DNA from: Aphidius gifuensis
Lineage: Eukaryota > Arthropoda > Insecta > Hymenoptera > Braconidae
Direction of reading: 5' to 3'
DNA length: 64,000 nucleotides
Assembly (NCBI RefSeq): GCF_014905175.1
Contig: NC_057790.1
Coordinates: 26,252,469-26,316,468, forward strand
Under the pieces are notes generated by a model that searched no databases, had not been told where the DNA came from, and worked only from the letters and a program-made list of their open reading frames with translations. A program made the translations under genes and the position numbers. Each line of letters starts with the position of its first letter. Position 1 is the first letter of the stretch. Of this stretch, positions 1 through 12,891 are shown piece by piece.

Positions 1-795
1 GAAATATTAAATTTTGAGTCAATGACAGGTATTGATAATTGTCTAGCTAATATTTCAAATGAATCAAAATATTTAAGACAGTTGAGTATAAAAAATTGTA
101 AAGTATCTGCAAGTGTTTTAAAAGAGCTATCAAATATTGTTCACTTGGAACAATTGAATGTACAAAATGTCCAGAGTGTTGATGATATTTTCATCAACAG
201 CATTGTTGATAAGTGTCGAGTACTAAAGTATCTTGATGTATCACATTGTTGTAATATATCTTGTGGTGCTCTTGTTGAAATATCAAATATAAAAAATTTA
301 GAATATTTAGATATTAGTAAAACTGAAAATATAAATGACAGTGTTATTATTAAAATAGCAAATTGCTGTGAAAAATTAAAACATTTGTTGATTGAATCAT
401 GCAGCAATGTGTCTCATTCAGCTCTCAATGAATTAGGTAAATTAAATAATCTTGAAACACTTTGCTTGGTTGACATTAATAATGCTGGAGATGAAATTTT
501 TAATAATATGTCTCAATTGAGGGTATTAAAATGTAATTGGTGTTTCAATGTAACTGACATTGGTATCATGAAAATTATTAAAAATTCACCAAATCTTAAA
601 ACCCTGATGCTTTGTCGAACTGGTATAACACGACAAACACTTGCTTGTGCTGCAAAATCAACTAAAAAAAGAATTAATAATATTCAATTAGAAGTCATTA
701 CAGATCAAAAAATATGTGAAGCTTATGAAAGACTGGATCATTATTTAGGACCACTTATATCATTCAAGGGTCTTGATTTGTACAGTAGAAATTAA
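1..795 (+). CDS. LRR protein, 3' end of gene (open at left edge)
   Basis: The frame is open from base 1 and ends at a stop at 793-795. An ATG lies at 22, but the codons before it are also LRR-like and align with the middle of the complete LRR gene at 2.5-4.2 kb, so this is probably the terminal exon of a gene that starts outside the window. The roughly 264 visible residues are cysteine-containing leucine-rich repeats of the AMN1/FBXL type, with recurring L-x-x-L-x-[IVL] strands followed by C/N and a helix such as ALVEIS or ALNEL. Such repeats form a curved protein-binding scaffold, often the substrate-recognition part of F-box proteins, but no F-box is visible. The last ~110 residues are almost identical to a fragment at 4.6-4.9 kb. 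The binding partner is unknown. Confidence 0.75.
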   Translation, partial: EILNFESMTGIDNCLANISNESKYLRQLSIKNCKVSASVLKELSNIVHLEQLNVQNVQSVDDIFINSIVDKCRVLKYLDVSHCCNISCGALVEISNIKNLEYLDISKTENINDSVIIKIANCCEKLKHLLIESCSNVSHSALNELGKLNNLETLCLVDINNAGDEIFNNMSQLRVLKCNWCFNVTDIGIMKIIKNSPNLKTLMLCRTGITRQTLACAAKSTKKRINNIQLEVITDQKICEAYERLDHYLGPLISFKGLDLYSRN

Positions 796-1152
796 AACTT
801 GTTAAATAATTTTTACATGAACATGTTTTATCATTAATTAATACAATGATTAAAAGGAAAATTTTTTAAATAACTAAATTTATTAAGTTGAAAAATTACT
901 GTTTGAAATTAAAAATAAATATAAAAGAATAATATAACAATTAGACTTGTTTTTTAATTTAAAAAATTATTTATTTATATAATTTCTAAAACTATTATTT
1001 ACATATTATTATTAATAATTAAATGGACTAGAATAATTTTATTTTTAAATTAAAATAATAATCATTTAAATTAATTTATAAATTTTTTGGTTTAATTAAA
1101 AAAAAAACAATGGAATAAATAAATAATTATAAATTGTTTAATGTTGGATATT
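463..1152 (+). repeat. Segmental duplication, left copy (pairs with 4590-5308)
   Basis: This copy covers the last ~110 codons of the left LRR gene and its 3' flank. It ends at 1152, where the matching sequence in the other copy runs into the final codons of the serine protease. The left copy thus carries the last few codons and stop of the protease as a tiny remnant on the minus strand (about 1138-1152). Confidence 0.75.
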
Positions 1153-2521
1153 ATACGATATATATTGTAATATTTATCAGGTAAATATATTTCATAAAAT
1201 CAAGTGAATTTTTTTTTAGTTTATTTCGTAAATTTGTTGTAAAGTTTTACAAAAAGTTTATAATAAATACTTGTTTAAAATAATGGATATATTTAATTAT
1301 TTTCAGTTTAAACTTTCTTTGAAAAAGGAAAAATTTATGGATGAGGCGAAAACAATTACTAGGGTCATCTATTTTTTATATTTCAATGAAACATTGGTAA
1401 TGTTCTCTTCGGTCGGTAAAAATGGTATATGATAGTGAGAAAAGGACAACAACGTCGGGGCGTTCTCTCTCTCCGACACTTTTTTAAAGTATTTTTTAAA
1501 GCATTAATCAGTCAATCATCATCGACGACTATTATTCGAGCCACGCTTGTTAATAAAAAAAATTGAGTGTTCTTTAAAATATTATAATTAAAAATGAATT
1601 AAATCATTTGTAATTACATCGCAGCTATCCACTCATAAATTCAGGTAAATAAATATCAGATAAAAAAATTTCTGTGAATTAATCAAGATCATCAGTTGCA
1701 ACATATTATGAAATGAGTTGTTGACTCGATTTTTTTCATACGTGTTGATTTTATCTATTGAAAATTAATTAGTATTTTCATTTTATTATTTTTTATTAAA
1801 CACAAAGAGTTTAAATAATTATTCTTATAACGAAAAAAAAATAAAATATTTATATTTTCTTTTTTTCAAAATTATAATTGAAATTTTCAAGTTTAAAATT
1901 ACAATAATTGTTGTTGAATTTTTGTATTATTCGATTTGTCGTATGATATTTAACATTGATACAAAAAAAAAGTATTATTTTTTATAAGTACAAATATAGT
2001 ATAGCTATATGTTATAGTTTCTTTCTATTTTTGTTGAAAGTTCTTTTTTTATTTTCGGAAATTTTTATGAGTTATCAAGACGATATTTTTTTATCAGTAT
2101 CTGACGTGTTCTATCCACCTGAGGTGTTTGTCATCGACGATCATTAATGTGGATACATAATCTATACATATGTATATATGTAAAAATGTATTAGTTGACC
2201 GATGTTTCTTGAATACTGTGGGACCGTAGTAAAATTTCGTGTAAATTTTTTTCCATACATGGATATGTAAATTTTACAACTAAAAAATAATAACGATATA
2301 AAAAAATGAATAAAATAATCATTAAGGTACAAAAATATATTTTAAAAAATTTCAAGTGAAAGATGCAATAATTTATTGTAAAAATGTGTTGCGAGATGTT
2401 ATGAAATATTATTTAATATATAACGATGGGTCAAAACAATCAGTTAATACATGCACATTATTTAATTTTTTTAAATTATATAATTTTTTTGTTTTAAGGA
2501 GTAATATTGTTTTGAACGTCA
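796..2521. other. AT-rich spacer between two LRR genes, with possible 5' UTR exon
   Basis: Bases 796-1152 are the 3' flank of the left LRR gene and are duplicated at about 4.92-5.31 kb. Bases 1370-1645 are richer in G+C than their surroundings and end in AG|GTAAAT at about 1645, which could be the donor of a 5' UTR exon for the LRR gene starting at 2522. A TTTTAAG acceptor-like site lies just before 2500. A 63-codon open frame at 1956-2147 is low-complexity and I do not regard it as a gene. Confidence 0.4.
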
Positions 2522-4184
2522 ATGGGATCTGGAAAATCGAAAATGCAAAAAAATTCAACTACTAATGAAAGAGCAGTCAGCGACTGTAAAATAACACCTG
2601 ATGAGGAAGAAAATAACAAGATGGAAATTATCCATTCGTTACTCGGTAATTATTAATTTTTATCTTGTTTTATAAAATTAATTTTGCTGTATTATTTTAA
2701 TCTTTTAATGACGGAGCTTTTTGTCTTTATTTATAGATTGTAACGAAATTGATTTTAGTGATAGCCGTTATCATACACTGACTCAAGCAGATGTTGAATC
2801 AACATTATCACGATGTGGTATGAATTTACATGAATTAATTCTTGATGAGAATTGTGATTCAACAATTATGGCAACTGTTAAAAAATTTTGTCAGAACTTG
2901 GAACAATTTGAATTTTGCTTGAGCAAAATAAATGAGGATGACTTCATCGATGTATTTACGGATATGACGAGATTAAAAAGTCTTACGGTAAGATCGGATT
3001 CTGAATCGGGTGAAGAAAGAGAAAATCCAGTTGATATAACCAAGATTTTGAACAGTGTTCGAGATGATATCAGTGAAATTTTCCTTCTAACGCATAAGAA
3101 TACAGTGTTCTCAAGTGCATGTCTTCATATTTTTCCTTCAGTAAGTTTGAAAATTTTAAATACATTGAAATAGTAATTAGATTATATTCGTAAAAATTAA
3201 TTTTAATTTTTTTTCCAGACATTGGGGCGGCTTACGAAACTTCGTCATTTAATCCTCCAAGAGTTTGATATTGATAACAATGCTGTCATGGAAATTTCGA
3301 AAATTAAATCTTTAACTAAACTTGAATTAATCATCTGTAAAATTGGAGAAGGTACATCGTTTATATTGAATCTTCCCGAGTTAGAATCATTGACACTTCG
3401 AGCAATGGAAAACATTGACGACTGTATAATCAATCTTTCAAATGAATCAAAAAATTTGAAGTTGCTTGATATAAAGTATTGCTCGACTGAATTTTCTGAC
3501 GCTCTGAAAAAAATATCAAATTTAATAAATTTGGAAGAATTGAATTTGGAACAGTGTGAGGAAGTTGATAGTGATGTTTTTGCAAGCATTGTCAATGGAT
3601 GTGCAAAACTTAAAAATCTCTATATACCCAAAAGTGTAAAAATTTCTGGAGATGCTCTTGTAAAAATATCGAATTTGAAAAATCTAGAGGTTTTAGATAT
3701 TTGTGAAACTAAAAATGTCAATGATGATGTCATTATTGAAATTGCAAATAATTGTAAAAAAATAACAGAACTGCATATCGATTCATGCAATAATGTATCC
3801 AGTTTGGCTCTTAATGAATTAGCTAAATTAGAAAACCTTGAAGTACTTCAGCTGGTTGATGTCGATAATGCTGGAGATGATATATTCAAAAACATGTACA
3901 AACTCAAGAAACTTAAGTGTACTTGGTGTCGCAATGTAACTGATAGTGGTATCATGAGAATTATTAAAAACGCATCAAATCTTGATTATTTGATGCTTTA
4001 TCGTACTGGTGTAACAAGTAAGACACTTGTATATGCTGCAGATGAAACAAAAAAACGTACAAACAACATTGTTTTGAAAGTCGTTATAGACAACCACATA
4101 CTCCGAGGTTATCAAAAGTTAAAACATGACTCAGGCCATCTTACAGATATGCACGGTATTTACATGTGTTGTAAAAATTGCTAA
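2522..4184 (+). CDS. Cysteine-type LRR protein, complete three-exon gene (497 aa)
   Basis: Exons are 2522-2645, 2737-3140 and 3219-4184. Both introns are GT-AG, and the phases (1, then 0) join into one frame of 497 codons plus stop. The start MGSGKSKMQ lies just downstream of an acceptor-like TTTTAAG, so a non-coding first exon further upstream is likely. Residues 1-40 are polar and have no signal peptide. The rest is leucine-rich repeats of the AMN1/FBXL cysteine-containing type, for example CRNVTDSGIMRII near the C-terminus. The second half aligns along its length with the LRR gene at the left edge and is clearly paralogous, though well diverged. No F-box is recognisable at the N-terminus. 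The likely role is an intracellular protein-interaction scaffold; the partner is unknown. An AATAAA at about 4379 is a candidate polyadenylation signal. Confidence 0.8.
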
Positions 4185-4589
4185 TAATAAAATTTCGATG
4201 ACATTGTCTTGAAGAACAGTCAATATTTTATAGCCACTCTACTGGAGTTTCTTTTTTTTAGATCAGATGATAAATCAGTGTATATCGCAAAAAAAAAAAT
4301 TGAATTTTTCCAAATCGATGTTAATAATTTAATTTTAAAAGTAATTGTTAATTCAAACAAACACGTATGACAACAATAGAATAAAGTTATTCAATATAAA
4401 ATAAGGTTACAACATTTTGATTCTTAAAATTAATTTCTTCTGATAAAAATTCACAAACTTAATTAATTTATCAAAACGTTTACCAGCTCAATAATTTTTT
4501 ATTTTTCGTATTACATATTGATATTATTCATAATCCAATTTGAATTATTTATGTCAATTTAATTTTACCGTTATCTTCCTCAAGAGATT
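4185..4589. other. AT-rich 3' flank of the LRR gene
   Basis: This holds the presumed 3' UTR and polyadenylation region of the upstream LRR gene. Beyond that I see nothing recognisable before the duplicated LRR fragment begins. Confidence 0.5.
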
Positions 4590-4922
4590 TGCTTGGTTGA
4601 CGTTAATGATGTTGGAGATGAAATTTTTAATAATATGTCTCAATTGAGGGTACTGAAATGTAACTGGTGTTTCAATGTAACTGATGTTGGTATCATGAAA
4701 ATTATTAAAAATTCACCAAATCTTAAAACCCTGATGCTTTGTCGAACTGGTATAACACGACAAACACTTGCTTGTGCTGCAAAATCAACTAAAAAAAGAA
4801 TTAATAATATTCAATTGGAAGTCATTACAGATCAAAAAATATGTGAAGCTTATGAAAGACTGGATCATTATTTAGGACCACTTATATCATTCAAAGGTCT
4901 TGATTTGTACAGTAGAAATTAA
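4590..4922 (+). pseudogene. Truncated LRR 3' fragment, duplicate of 463-798
   Basis: The reading frame has no ATG at its beginning; its first plausible codon is TTG at 4593. The ~109 residues match the C-terminus of the left-edge LRR gene at nearly every position, and the non-coding flank to about 5308 is copied too. The sequence upstream of 4590 has no similarity to the rest of the LRR gene, and no acceptor plus upstream exon could be found. It is therefore most simply a 5'-truncated copy left by segmental duplication. Because the frame is intact and divergence is slight, the event was recent or gene conversion has acted. It could still be a terminal exon used by splicing from the upstream LRR gene. 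Confidence 0.7.
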
Positions 4923-5308
4923 AACTGTATAATTAACTTGTTAAGTAATTTTCACTTGAACATATTTAATCAATAATTAATACAACAATTAAAAATTAAA
5001 AATTGACATTTAAAAATTTTTTAAATCATCAATTTTATACAATTAAAAAATTACTGTTTGAAATTAAAAATAAATTAAAAAAAATATCATAATAATTAGT
5101 CTTGTTTTTTAATTTAAAAAATTATTTATTTATATAATTTTTAAAACTATTATTTACACATTATTTTTTAATAATTAAATTGACTAGAATTATTTTATTT
5201 TTAAATTAAAATAATAATAATTTAAATTAATTTATAAATTCTTTGGTTCAATTAAAAAAAAAAACTAGAATAAATAAATAATTATAAATTGTTTAATGTT
5301 GGATATTT
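4590..5308 (+). repeat. Segmental duplication, right copy (pairs with 463-1152)
   Basis: The similarity begins abruptly at about 4590 and stops at about 5308, inside the last exon of the minus-strand protease. Small indels in A/T runs are the main differences in the non-coding part. Since this copy is contiguous with the intact protease, it may mark the ancestral position. Confidence 0.75.
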
Positions 5309-8300
5309 GTTTGTTGGGTTATCCAAGGTATATACTCAGATATTCTCGTATAGATACCAGGCAACTTTGGTCTAGCACATCCCAAACCAGATGAAACAAC
5401 TCCCACAACAACTATACTGTCACCAAGATTACTTCCTACCATCAAGGGACCACCACTGTCCGCCTAAAACAATCAAACAATACTATATTACACATTTACA
5501 TTTGTCAAGGTGCATATATATATATTTGTGCATGTGTATATATTTGTATTTGAACAAAGTACATTCAATTTTCTTTGTTACAAACTTACCCAACAAGAAT
5601 CTCTACCACCAGATTCATGTCCAGCACACATTTGTTGTGGTCCAACTCGAGTTTTTTTACCTTGACTTTCGTACCAATCTCGACAAACTTTATTTTCAAT
5701 AATATTAACATCAACTTTTTGTAATTTATCTGTTCGTTTGTCTGTAAAATTAATTAATAATGTTCAAAATTTTTTTTTTTCTATTTCTTTATAAATTAAT
5801 TGATCCTTGGGAAAATTTTTCTCCGATAATTCTCCGATTTTCTCCGATGTTTTACTTACATTCTGTACGATTTTCACCAAGCCATCCCCATCCAGCAGCA
5901 GTAGCTGATTCTCCATTAAATATTTGATAATTAACATCATCTTGTCCTATTGGCAAACACGCTGGCTGAATACTATTACTCCAAACAATAGTCTCACCCA
6001 ATTCCAAAATAGCTATATCATCAATATACTGTCCACACTTATGACTCGGATGAACAACAACATTTTTAATATTTTTAATAATCGAAGCTGGTATTTCTGT
6101 TTCACGTAAATTATATTCACCAAGTGTTACTTTTAACTGATTCACTGGAATTGAATTTAATCCTCTGCAATGAAAAAAAAAATACAATTAATAACAATAA
6201 TCATTATTAAAACTTAATTCAATATATCTTTTTCGAAAATTGATACCATACGTAGTTAAAAAATTCCATCAAGATAGAAAAAAAAAATATGTAATTAATT
6301 TCGAAATCGTGACAAAGGTTATGTGATGAAATAAAAAGAAAAAAAAAATAAAAAAACACATATGAGGGTTTAACGGAGAATGAATTGTGCAGTTTATACA
6401 AGAATCTACAGTTCAAGTTTGTAAAAGAGAGACTATATGGACAAGAGAGAGAGAGAGAGAGGGTGAGAGGGTGAGTGAGGGAGGAAAAAAAAAAAGGGAT
6501 GAGGGAGTTAAATTTAGGAGACACCACAGCTTAGTCCTATTGTTCATTCTAGAAGTCGTAGCGTTTTGCTTTGGGTCTAGACTGAAAGAGGGTTTATATA
6601 TAGAAATAAAATATATAGAAATAAAGAGAGAGAGAGAGGGAGAGAGAGGGAGAGACATGGGGATGCAATTACCGAGTGGTCTGTAATCCACACGCAATCA
6701 TGCTTTTTAGAGTTACGGTTTTGAGGGGGGTCTAGGATTCACAAACCCTTCTTCTCGTTACTAGTGTCTAGAAAAAGAAAAACTTTACGAGAAAGAGAGA
6801 GAAGAGATAAAATGCTTTTAGAGTATATATGTACAAGCTTGTTCACATTTAACCCATAGCGTCTGGTCGAGTTTTAATTACTCATTCCATTCACTTTTGA
6901 CCAGTATGTATGTGAAAAGGGTGAGTACTTGTGGACAAAATCACAATGCTATAAATTATATTCACCTTTAACAGTTGACTTTTTTTTTTTTATTTAAATA
7001 TATATTTTTAATTTTAACTTGTTTTATATACTTACGAACATAAACAGTGAGCTGCTGTTAAAATAAATTTATTGTTGATTATTGTACCACCACAAAAATG
7101 TCCTCCTTTTCTCGTGATACTAACGAGCCACGGAAATTCACTGGGTATTGCATCTTGTCCACCGACTATTTTTGGCATACGTCTTGTTAATTTTCCTTGG
7201 CCACATGGTACATTTGCAACTAGATTAAATAAATAATAATTTATTTTAATTTTTAAATTTATTTATTGATTTTTAATATCATTTGGTAGATAAATAAATT
7301 CAAGTTTAAAAAAATTCAATTTCATCATAAAAAATTGTAGATTATTGAGTGAAATTATTATGTCTCTATTAAAAGCTATATAATTATTGAAAAATAATTA
7401 CGAAAATTAAATTTCTATGCTATTTTTTTTTTGTAAAATATATTTTTCAATAATAAAAAATATTTTTATTCAGTAAAATCAATTTAATTACTTTATTATA
7501 AATAAAATTTTCATTTAACTAATGAAATCAATTAAATTTTGAATTAAAAAAAACATAAATGATTGTTATTTATAGTTTTTAACATTTTATAATAATTTAT
7601 TAGCTTCTTTAAAAATTTAAAAATAATTTAATAAACACTGGTGAATTATTAAATTTACGTGATTTAAAAATTACATAATTATTTTTTATTTATTATGATC
7701 GTGGTGAGAATTTTAATATACAGTTAAATTAAATAAATATATATAAAATTGGATAGATCTGTCACCACACAAATGCACGGCTTCAGTGTACCACGTTTTG
7801 CCCAACTTGACTGATTAATTGTTGTGCACCACGTTTAACCCACTTTACTATTTTTTTTTTTTTTTCTATCTCTCTTTGCCCTCTGGCTCATCATCATTCT
7901 CTGGGATCCTTTGTAATATTCACGTGTATATATATGTGTATAGCAACCATTGGTCCATTGAATTCAAAGTCACCGCGATTCGAAAACGCGTAATAGATAT
8001 GTCAAATACAGACGGAACATCATCACGATATAATAATACACAAGCATCAAGCGTCAATTGAAAAATTCAAACCAACAATTTTTCCTCATCGAATTCAAGT
8101 CCAAGCTTTTTTTAAAAATAAATATATATATATTCTTTTGAAATCAAGTATAATACACAATTCAATGACGTTTTATAAATTTACTCGAATTTTGAATCGG
8201 AAAATATAGATTTTTTTTTTTTTTTGATAAATATAAAATTGGTAAAATATTGCTTCATACAAATTTTATCTTGGTTTTTTAATAGATTTATTATAATGCA

Positions 8301-10782
8301 AATTGGGTAGTCATAAATTATGTCAATGATTAATTATAAGCTTCATAATTATAAAATTTATTTTGTAATTATTTTGGTAAGATTAATTTTTTTCTACCGA
8401 AATTTTTATTACAAGTTTTGGACTTTTTTTATTTATAAAAAATATTGTTGGTTTATTTTATGAAATAAAATTGTTTACAATTATAAAAATTAATTTTTTC
8501 ATTTATAAAATTTTATATTGTTAATTATTATAAAAATATTATCCTAGAATATTCATATTAATTAAAAAAAAAATAATTAAATTATTATAAAAAATATTTC
8601 ATATTAAATTTTATAAAAATTCATTTCATTAAAAGTTTTTAAAATAAAATTTAATTATTTATAAAATAATTAGATAAATTAATAATTGATTTAAATAAAT
8701 AAAAAAAAATTCGCAGAAGTTAATTATCAATTAGCGACAAAAAAAAATTAACCACTAAAAAAATTTTCATTGTATATTTTTAAATAATTGATATTTATTT
8801 TTCGTAAAAAAAATAATGTAATTATTCGTTGTTAATTGTACTTTAATTTGTCATAAAAACAAATAAATAAAAAAAAAAAAATAGTGATTGCAGGAAATTC
8901 GATCAAACAAAAATAAAAAAATAATTTGATACACCAAAAAAATGTGAAAACGGAAGTGATCCTTTTTCTCGGTTCAAAAGCCAACACCACAGTTTTTCCA
9001 ATTTTTTTTAAATAATTTTTTTTTTATATTTTTATGATACACCAATTCAGGCATACGATTGGCATGACAATGATTGTATTTATCGCACCGTGTGACACGA
9101 ACATATATACACTCGATGATGTTCTATATTTCGAAAAAAAAAAATTTCGAAAAAAATAAAATACATAAATTCAGTGAGGTTGTAAGCTTTCCGCTTCAAC
9201 TGCCATTCGTAACATAAAATTATAGCTACCAACATTCGGTTAGTTTTGAATTGTAAATTTTTTATTTTTTTAAATATATATATTTTTATTTATTTATATT
9301 TTTCATGGTTATATAGACTCGATAAATGGCGTTGGTTATATTTTGCGTTCTACCTCAATATTTGAACTTGTCATGTGGTTGATTTTTTGACCAGTATAAA
9401 CAATAAAAAAAATAAATTAAAAAAAGAATTTTAAACAAAGAACTTTTTTTTTTTTCATCTATGATAAAGAGAATTTATGTTTTATTTATATATATTTTTT
9501 TTTTTCTATTTTTCGTTGAAGGAAAGTTTAATATGATTGAGAGCATGAAATTTGGTTATTCAAACTTGATGTATTTATATAAATATTTATTTTTATTTCA
9601 AAAAGAAATTGGAAATTTATGATTATGATCGACAGTTAATATTAGTGACAAGTATCAAATGAGCAATGCTCCATTGAGAATGAGATGATGCAAATATTTC
9701 TAGCGATTCGATAATAAATTTTCGTTTTATTTTTTTTTTTATTTTCTTTTTACTATTTGCAAATCGATAAGTCACTTTGAATGTATATACCTATATTTAA
9801 AACTATTATTTTTTTAAAATTTTAAATTGAAAATATGAAGGAAAAAAAACTTGAAAATTTGCCTTTTTCATTTACATTGAATTTTTTTTTTCAATTGAAA
9901 ATAAATTGATATCAATATAAATTCAATTAAGCTTTTTTTCATTGAAATATTGAATGGATATACTGTAAATACCATCAGATGATTAAATAATATATGGATT
10001 TTTTTTTTATTTTTAAATTTTACAAAATGTTAACTTTGAAAATAAAGTTTTATAGAATATTGATGTATAACAAAGCAGATGAAATGTGATCAATTAAATT
10101 TTTATAATTGCTTTTGAAAATAAAAATTTTTAATAATTTTAATAAATTGTTGATGAAAAATTATGAAGATTAATTGAAAATTCAATTTCAATGTGGTCAT
10201 TTCAATGTTCATATTCAAAGGTAAATAAAAATTATTTTATTATAATTATTGATTAATAATTTAATTAATAATTTCATATTTAAAATAAAAAAAAAAAATT
10301 TTGCTGACTGAAAAAATTCATCGGGTGACAGAAAATAATTTTTCGATAACAAATTAAAGCTTAATTACAAATTGAATTTAATAAAGATCATTAATTTTTA
10401 AATTAAATAAAAATTCTCAAATAATTTCGAAATAATAATCAAGAAATTTAATTACACTTGAATATTTAAACTAAAAAAAAAAATACTAAAGAAAAATTGA
10501 AACTGTGCTATAATTTTTTTTTTTATAATTCCTTTCAAATATCTTTAAAATTAATTAATAATAATAACAAACCAATAAAACAGCTTTAAAAAAAATTATC
10601 CCAATAATTTCTATATAGAAAAAAAATGACTTTTATATATATCTTAAAAATTAATTCGAAAAAAAATTCTTAATTAATTAAATTTGAAAAAAAAATAATA
10701 AATGTAACTTACGATTGGTATAGCAATCAATCCAGTGAATGTTTAAAAAAATTCCAATAATAATAAACGAGACGTATGCCAT
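5293..10782 (-). CDS. Secreted trypsin-like serine protease (five exons, 293 aa)
   Basis: On the minus strand the exons are 10713-10782, 7036-7219, 5860-6164, 5590-5741 and 5293-5463. All introns are GT-AG and the phases 1, 2, 1, 0 close into 293 codons plus stop. Residues 1-20 form a signal peptide (MAYVSFIIIG..., ending WIDC). A short propeptide ends at K40, and IVGG (41-44) is the mature N-terminus. The catalytic triad is H81 in TAAHC, D134 in DDIAIL and S240 in ADSGGP. D234 in DSC occupies the S1 pocket position of trypsins, so cleavage after Lys/Arg is expected. A clip domain is absent: the propeptide is only about 20 residues and has one cysteine (C29), which probably stays disulfide-linked to the catalytic domain. 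The usual Gly before the catalytic Asp-Ser is Ala (WADSGGP). Likely roles are extracellular proteolysis in venom, gut or haemolymph; the sequence does not say which. Confidence 0.9.
6441..6656 (+). repeat. GA-rich purine tracts in protease intron 2
   Basis: Two (GA)n-rich purine runs lie at about 6443-6485 and 6621-6656, separated by mixed sequence. They stand out from the A/T homopolymers around them. They sit in the intron between the exon carrying the catalytic His and the exon carrying the catalytic Asp. Short open frames across them on both strands are low-complexity shadows. Confidence 0.7.
8597..9049 (+). repeat. 453-bp direct repeat, copy in protease intron 1
   Basis: This block recurs at 12892-13345 with differences seen only in homopolymer lengths. 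It begins TTTCATATTAAA and ends ACACCAATTCA. It contains no convincing open frame. Such identity in non-coding DNA implies a very recent duplication or transposition, or conversion between the copies. No terminal inverted repeats were seen. Confidence 0.85.
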
Positions 10783-12891
10783 TATTTCCACTTGTCAAAA
10801 AGACCAAAAAAAAAAAAAGAAAAATCTAGCTCTTATTGTTCGAATGCCAGTTTAAAAATGTCACAGCATCTCCATTGTCAGCGTGTTATTTATATAAATA
10901 TATATGTCAACAAGAATGATAACAAAATGACAATATTCCCTTTCTAACAATAAATTTTGTGTGATATTAAGTGAATTTAGTGGGTGATGATGATGGGAGA
11001 GACAATATTTGTAGGTGGGAATAAATTGAATAGGTGACACAAAGTTAACACTTAAAGTTTCCCACTTGTATGTATGGTTTTGTTCGACGGTCATTACTGA
11101 TTTTACTGTTGTCTCATGATAAGCACACAACTATACTAAAATCAACAAAATTTACAACTTTGTGGCTTGTATTATAATTAACGACAATTTGACATTGGCT
11201 ACGTGTTTTACGTACAATACCCGCTTCTTAATTTTATCAAAAAAAAAAACGACAAATATTCAAACTTCAGGTTAATGCCCCTTTTTTTTTTATAATTTAA
11301 ATATTCAAGGTCGTTTTTTTTTATCTTCTATTCATTTTTCTATTTGCTTTTCTTATCTCTGTTTTAAAAAATTCGTAGAAATTTTTTTTTAAACTGTTAA
11401 TTAATTAAAATTTATTTTATAAAATAATCTTCGAGGTCGTTTGTTTTATACTTTATGTATTTTTGATTACTAAAAATATATTTTTACATTATTAAAAATA
11501 AAAAAATTGCAAAAAAAAAAAAATCATTTCTATTGTTGAAAATGGAGTAAATTGATTGACATTATTATTTTTTTTTTTCGTGTTATCAGTTGATATGACA
11601 ATGTCAATGCAACAATATGACCCGTATTATTTTTTATTCAATTTTCAATGAAATTTCAATGAAGACAATTAGCTATAAACGCACAATGTTAATCAAAAAA
11701 ATATTATTTAAATTTTTTTTTTTTTTTCTCTTCCGTATTCCGAGGTTTTTCATAGAATATGCGGGTTGACATTCAACCACATATTCTCAAAATAACATTT
11801 CCACAAATAGAATAAATTTACCAAAAAAAAAAGTGATAATATTTAATCAAAAAAACGAAAATAGATACTTCTCATTAGACTAAAAAAAAAAGGTATAAAT
11901 ATAATTTATTATAATCATAAAAAAGAAAAGGAAAAATGTTTTGTAATAATTGATAAAATGTCAACCTTGTTTGGCATAAATTCAATGTCAATAACATGCA
12001 ATTTATGTCATATAAAAATAAAATATGCAATTAGTGTCATAGTAGGTCAAATAAAATCTAGAACACAGTGTACTTGAATTTTATTTATTTGTTATACTTA
12101 CAGTTTCATTGTTAGCTGGTTGATAATATTAATAAAGTACACACACCTTGATATAATCATCATAAATGTCAATGTGTTGTTGATGCTCTTGAGCTTATTA
12201 ATGACACAATATATTATGCACATAATATTGAAAAAAAAAAAAAGAGCAAAAGAGGAAAAAAAAGGGTGATGCTTACTCTTGCGTTGAAATTTAATTGAGA
12301 GATCAATTCACGAGTGAATTAATTATCAATCAAACATGCGCAGTATCATAAAATCATTGTGTAACTTACACATAACACCACAATTGAATACAAATATTTT
12401 TTTTTCAAGTTTAGTCAAATCTTACTTCATTCACGTTTCGATTGAACTTGACCCACTTATCTTCATATCACAGTGTGTCATCTTTTTATTTATTTTTTCT
12501 ATCCTAATATCAGTTATCTTTTTTCTTTTTTGTAATATTTTTTTATTTACTCTTTTTTTATCAAAGAATTTATTGGCTCATAAAAAATACTTGAGTGGGT
12601 TAATAAATCAGTAGATTTTATTTTTTTTAAATACACTATTTTCATAGTCACTGTGATAATTTTTATCAAGATCTTTTTACAGTTCGTATATTATTTTAAT
12701 TTTATTAAGTAATTAAAAATATCATAAAGATATGATTATGCCAATTAATTTTTTTATTGCAATTTTTAATTTAAGTTTGGCTTTATCTAAGATGAAAAAA
12801 ATTATTAAAAAAGATTCAAAATATTTAAGGATTGTTGATATTATTATTATTTTTTAAAATAAATATATAAATTAATCTAAATTATAAGGCG
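10783..12891. other. AT-rich intergenic DNA upstream of the protease
   Basis: The first ~350 bases presumably hold the protease promoter. The rest is AT-rich DNA. The open frames at 10861-11130 and 12336-12614 have low-complexity translations and no family resemblance. I see no gene. Confidence 0.5.
10885..10900 (-). promoter_or_regulatory. Candidate TATA box of the protease gene
   Basis: Read on the minus strand this is TTTATATAAATA, about 105-110 bases upstream of the protease ATG at 10782. That leaves room for a 5' UTR of roughly 75-80 bases. In DNA this AT-rich such a match can arise by chance. Confidence 0.35.

Noticed and set aside
1956..2147. Small protein gene
   Set aside because: Its translation is low-complexity, it starts inside an AT-rich spacer, and it lies where the LRR gene's leader intron would be.
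4593..4922. Independent short LRR gene
   Set aside because: The frame opens at TTG, no ATG or upstream exon is visible, and the segment is a truncated copy of a neighbour.
6387..6697. Coding frames on both strands over the GA tracts
   Set aside because: They are created by the purine repeats, and they sit within an intron supported by in-frame protease exons on both sides.
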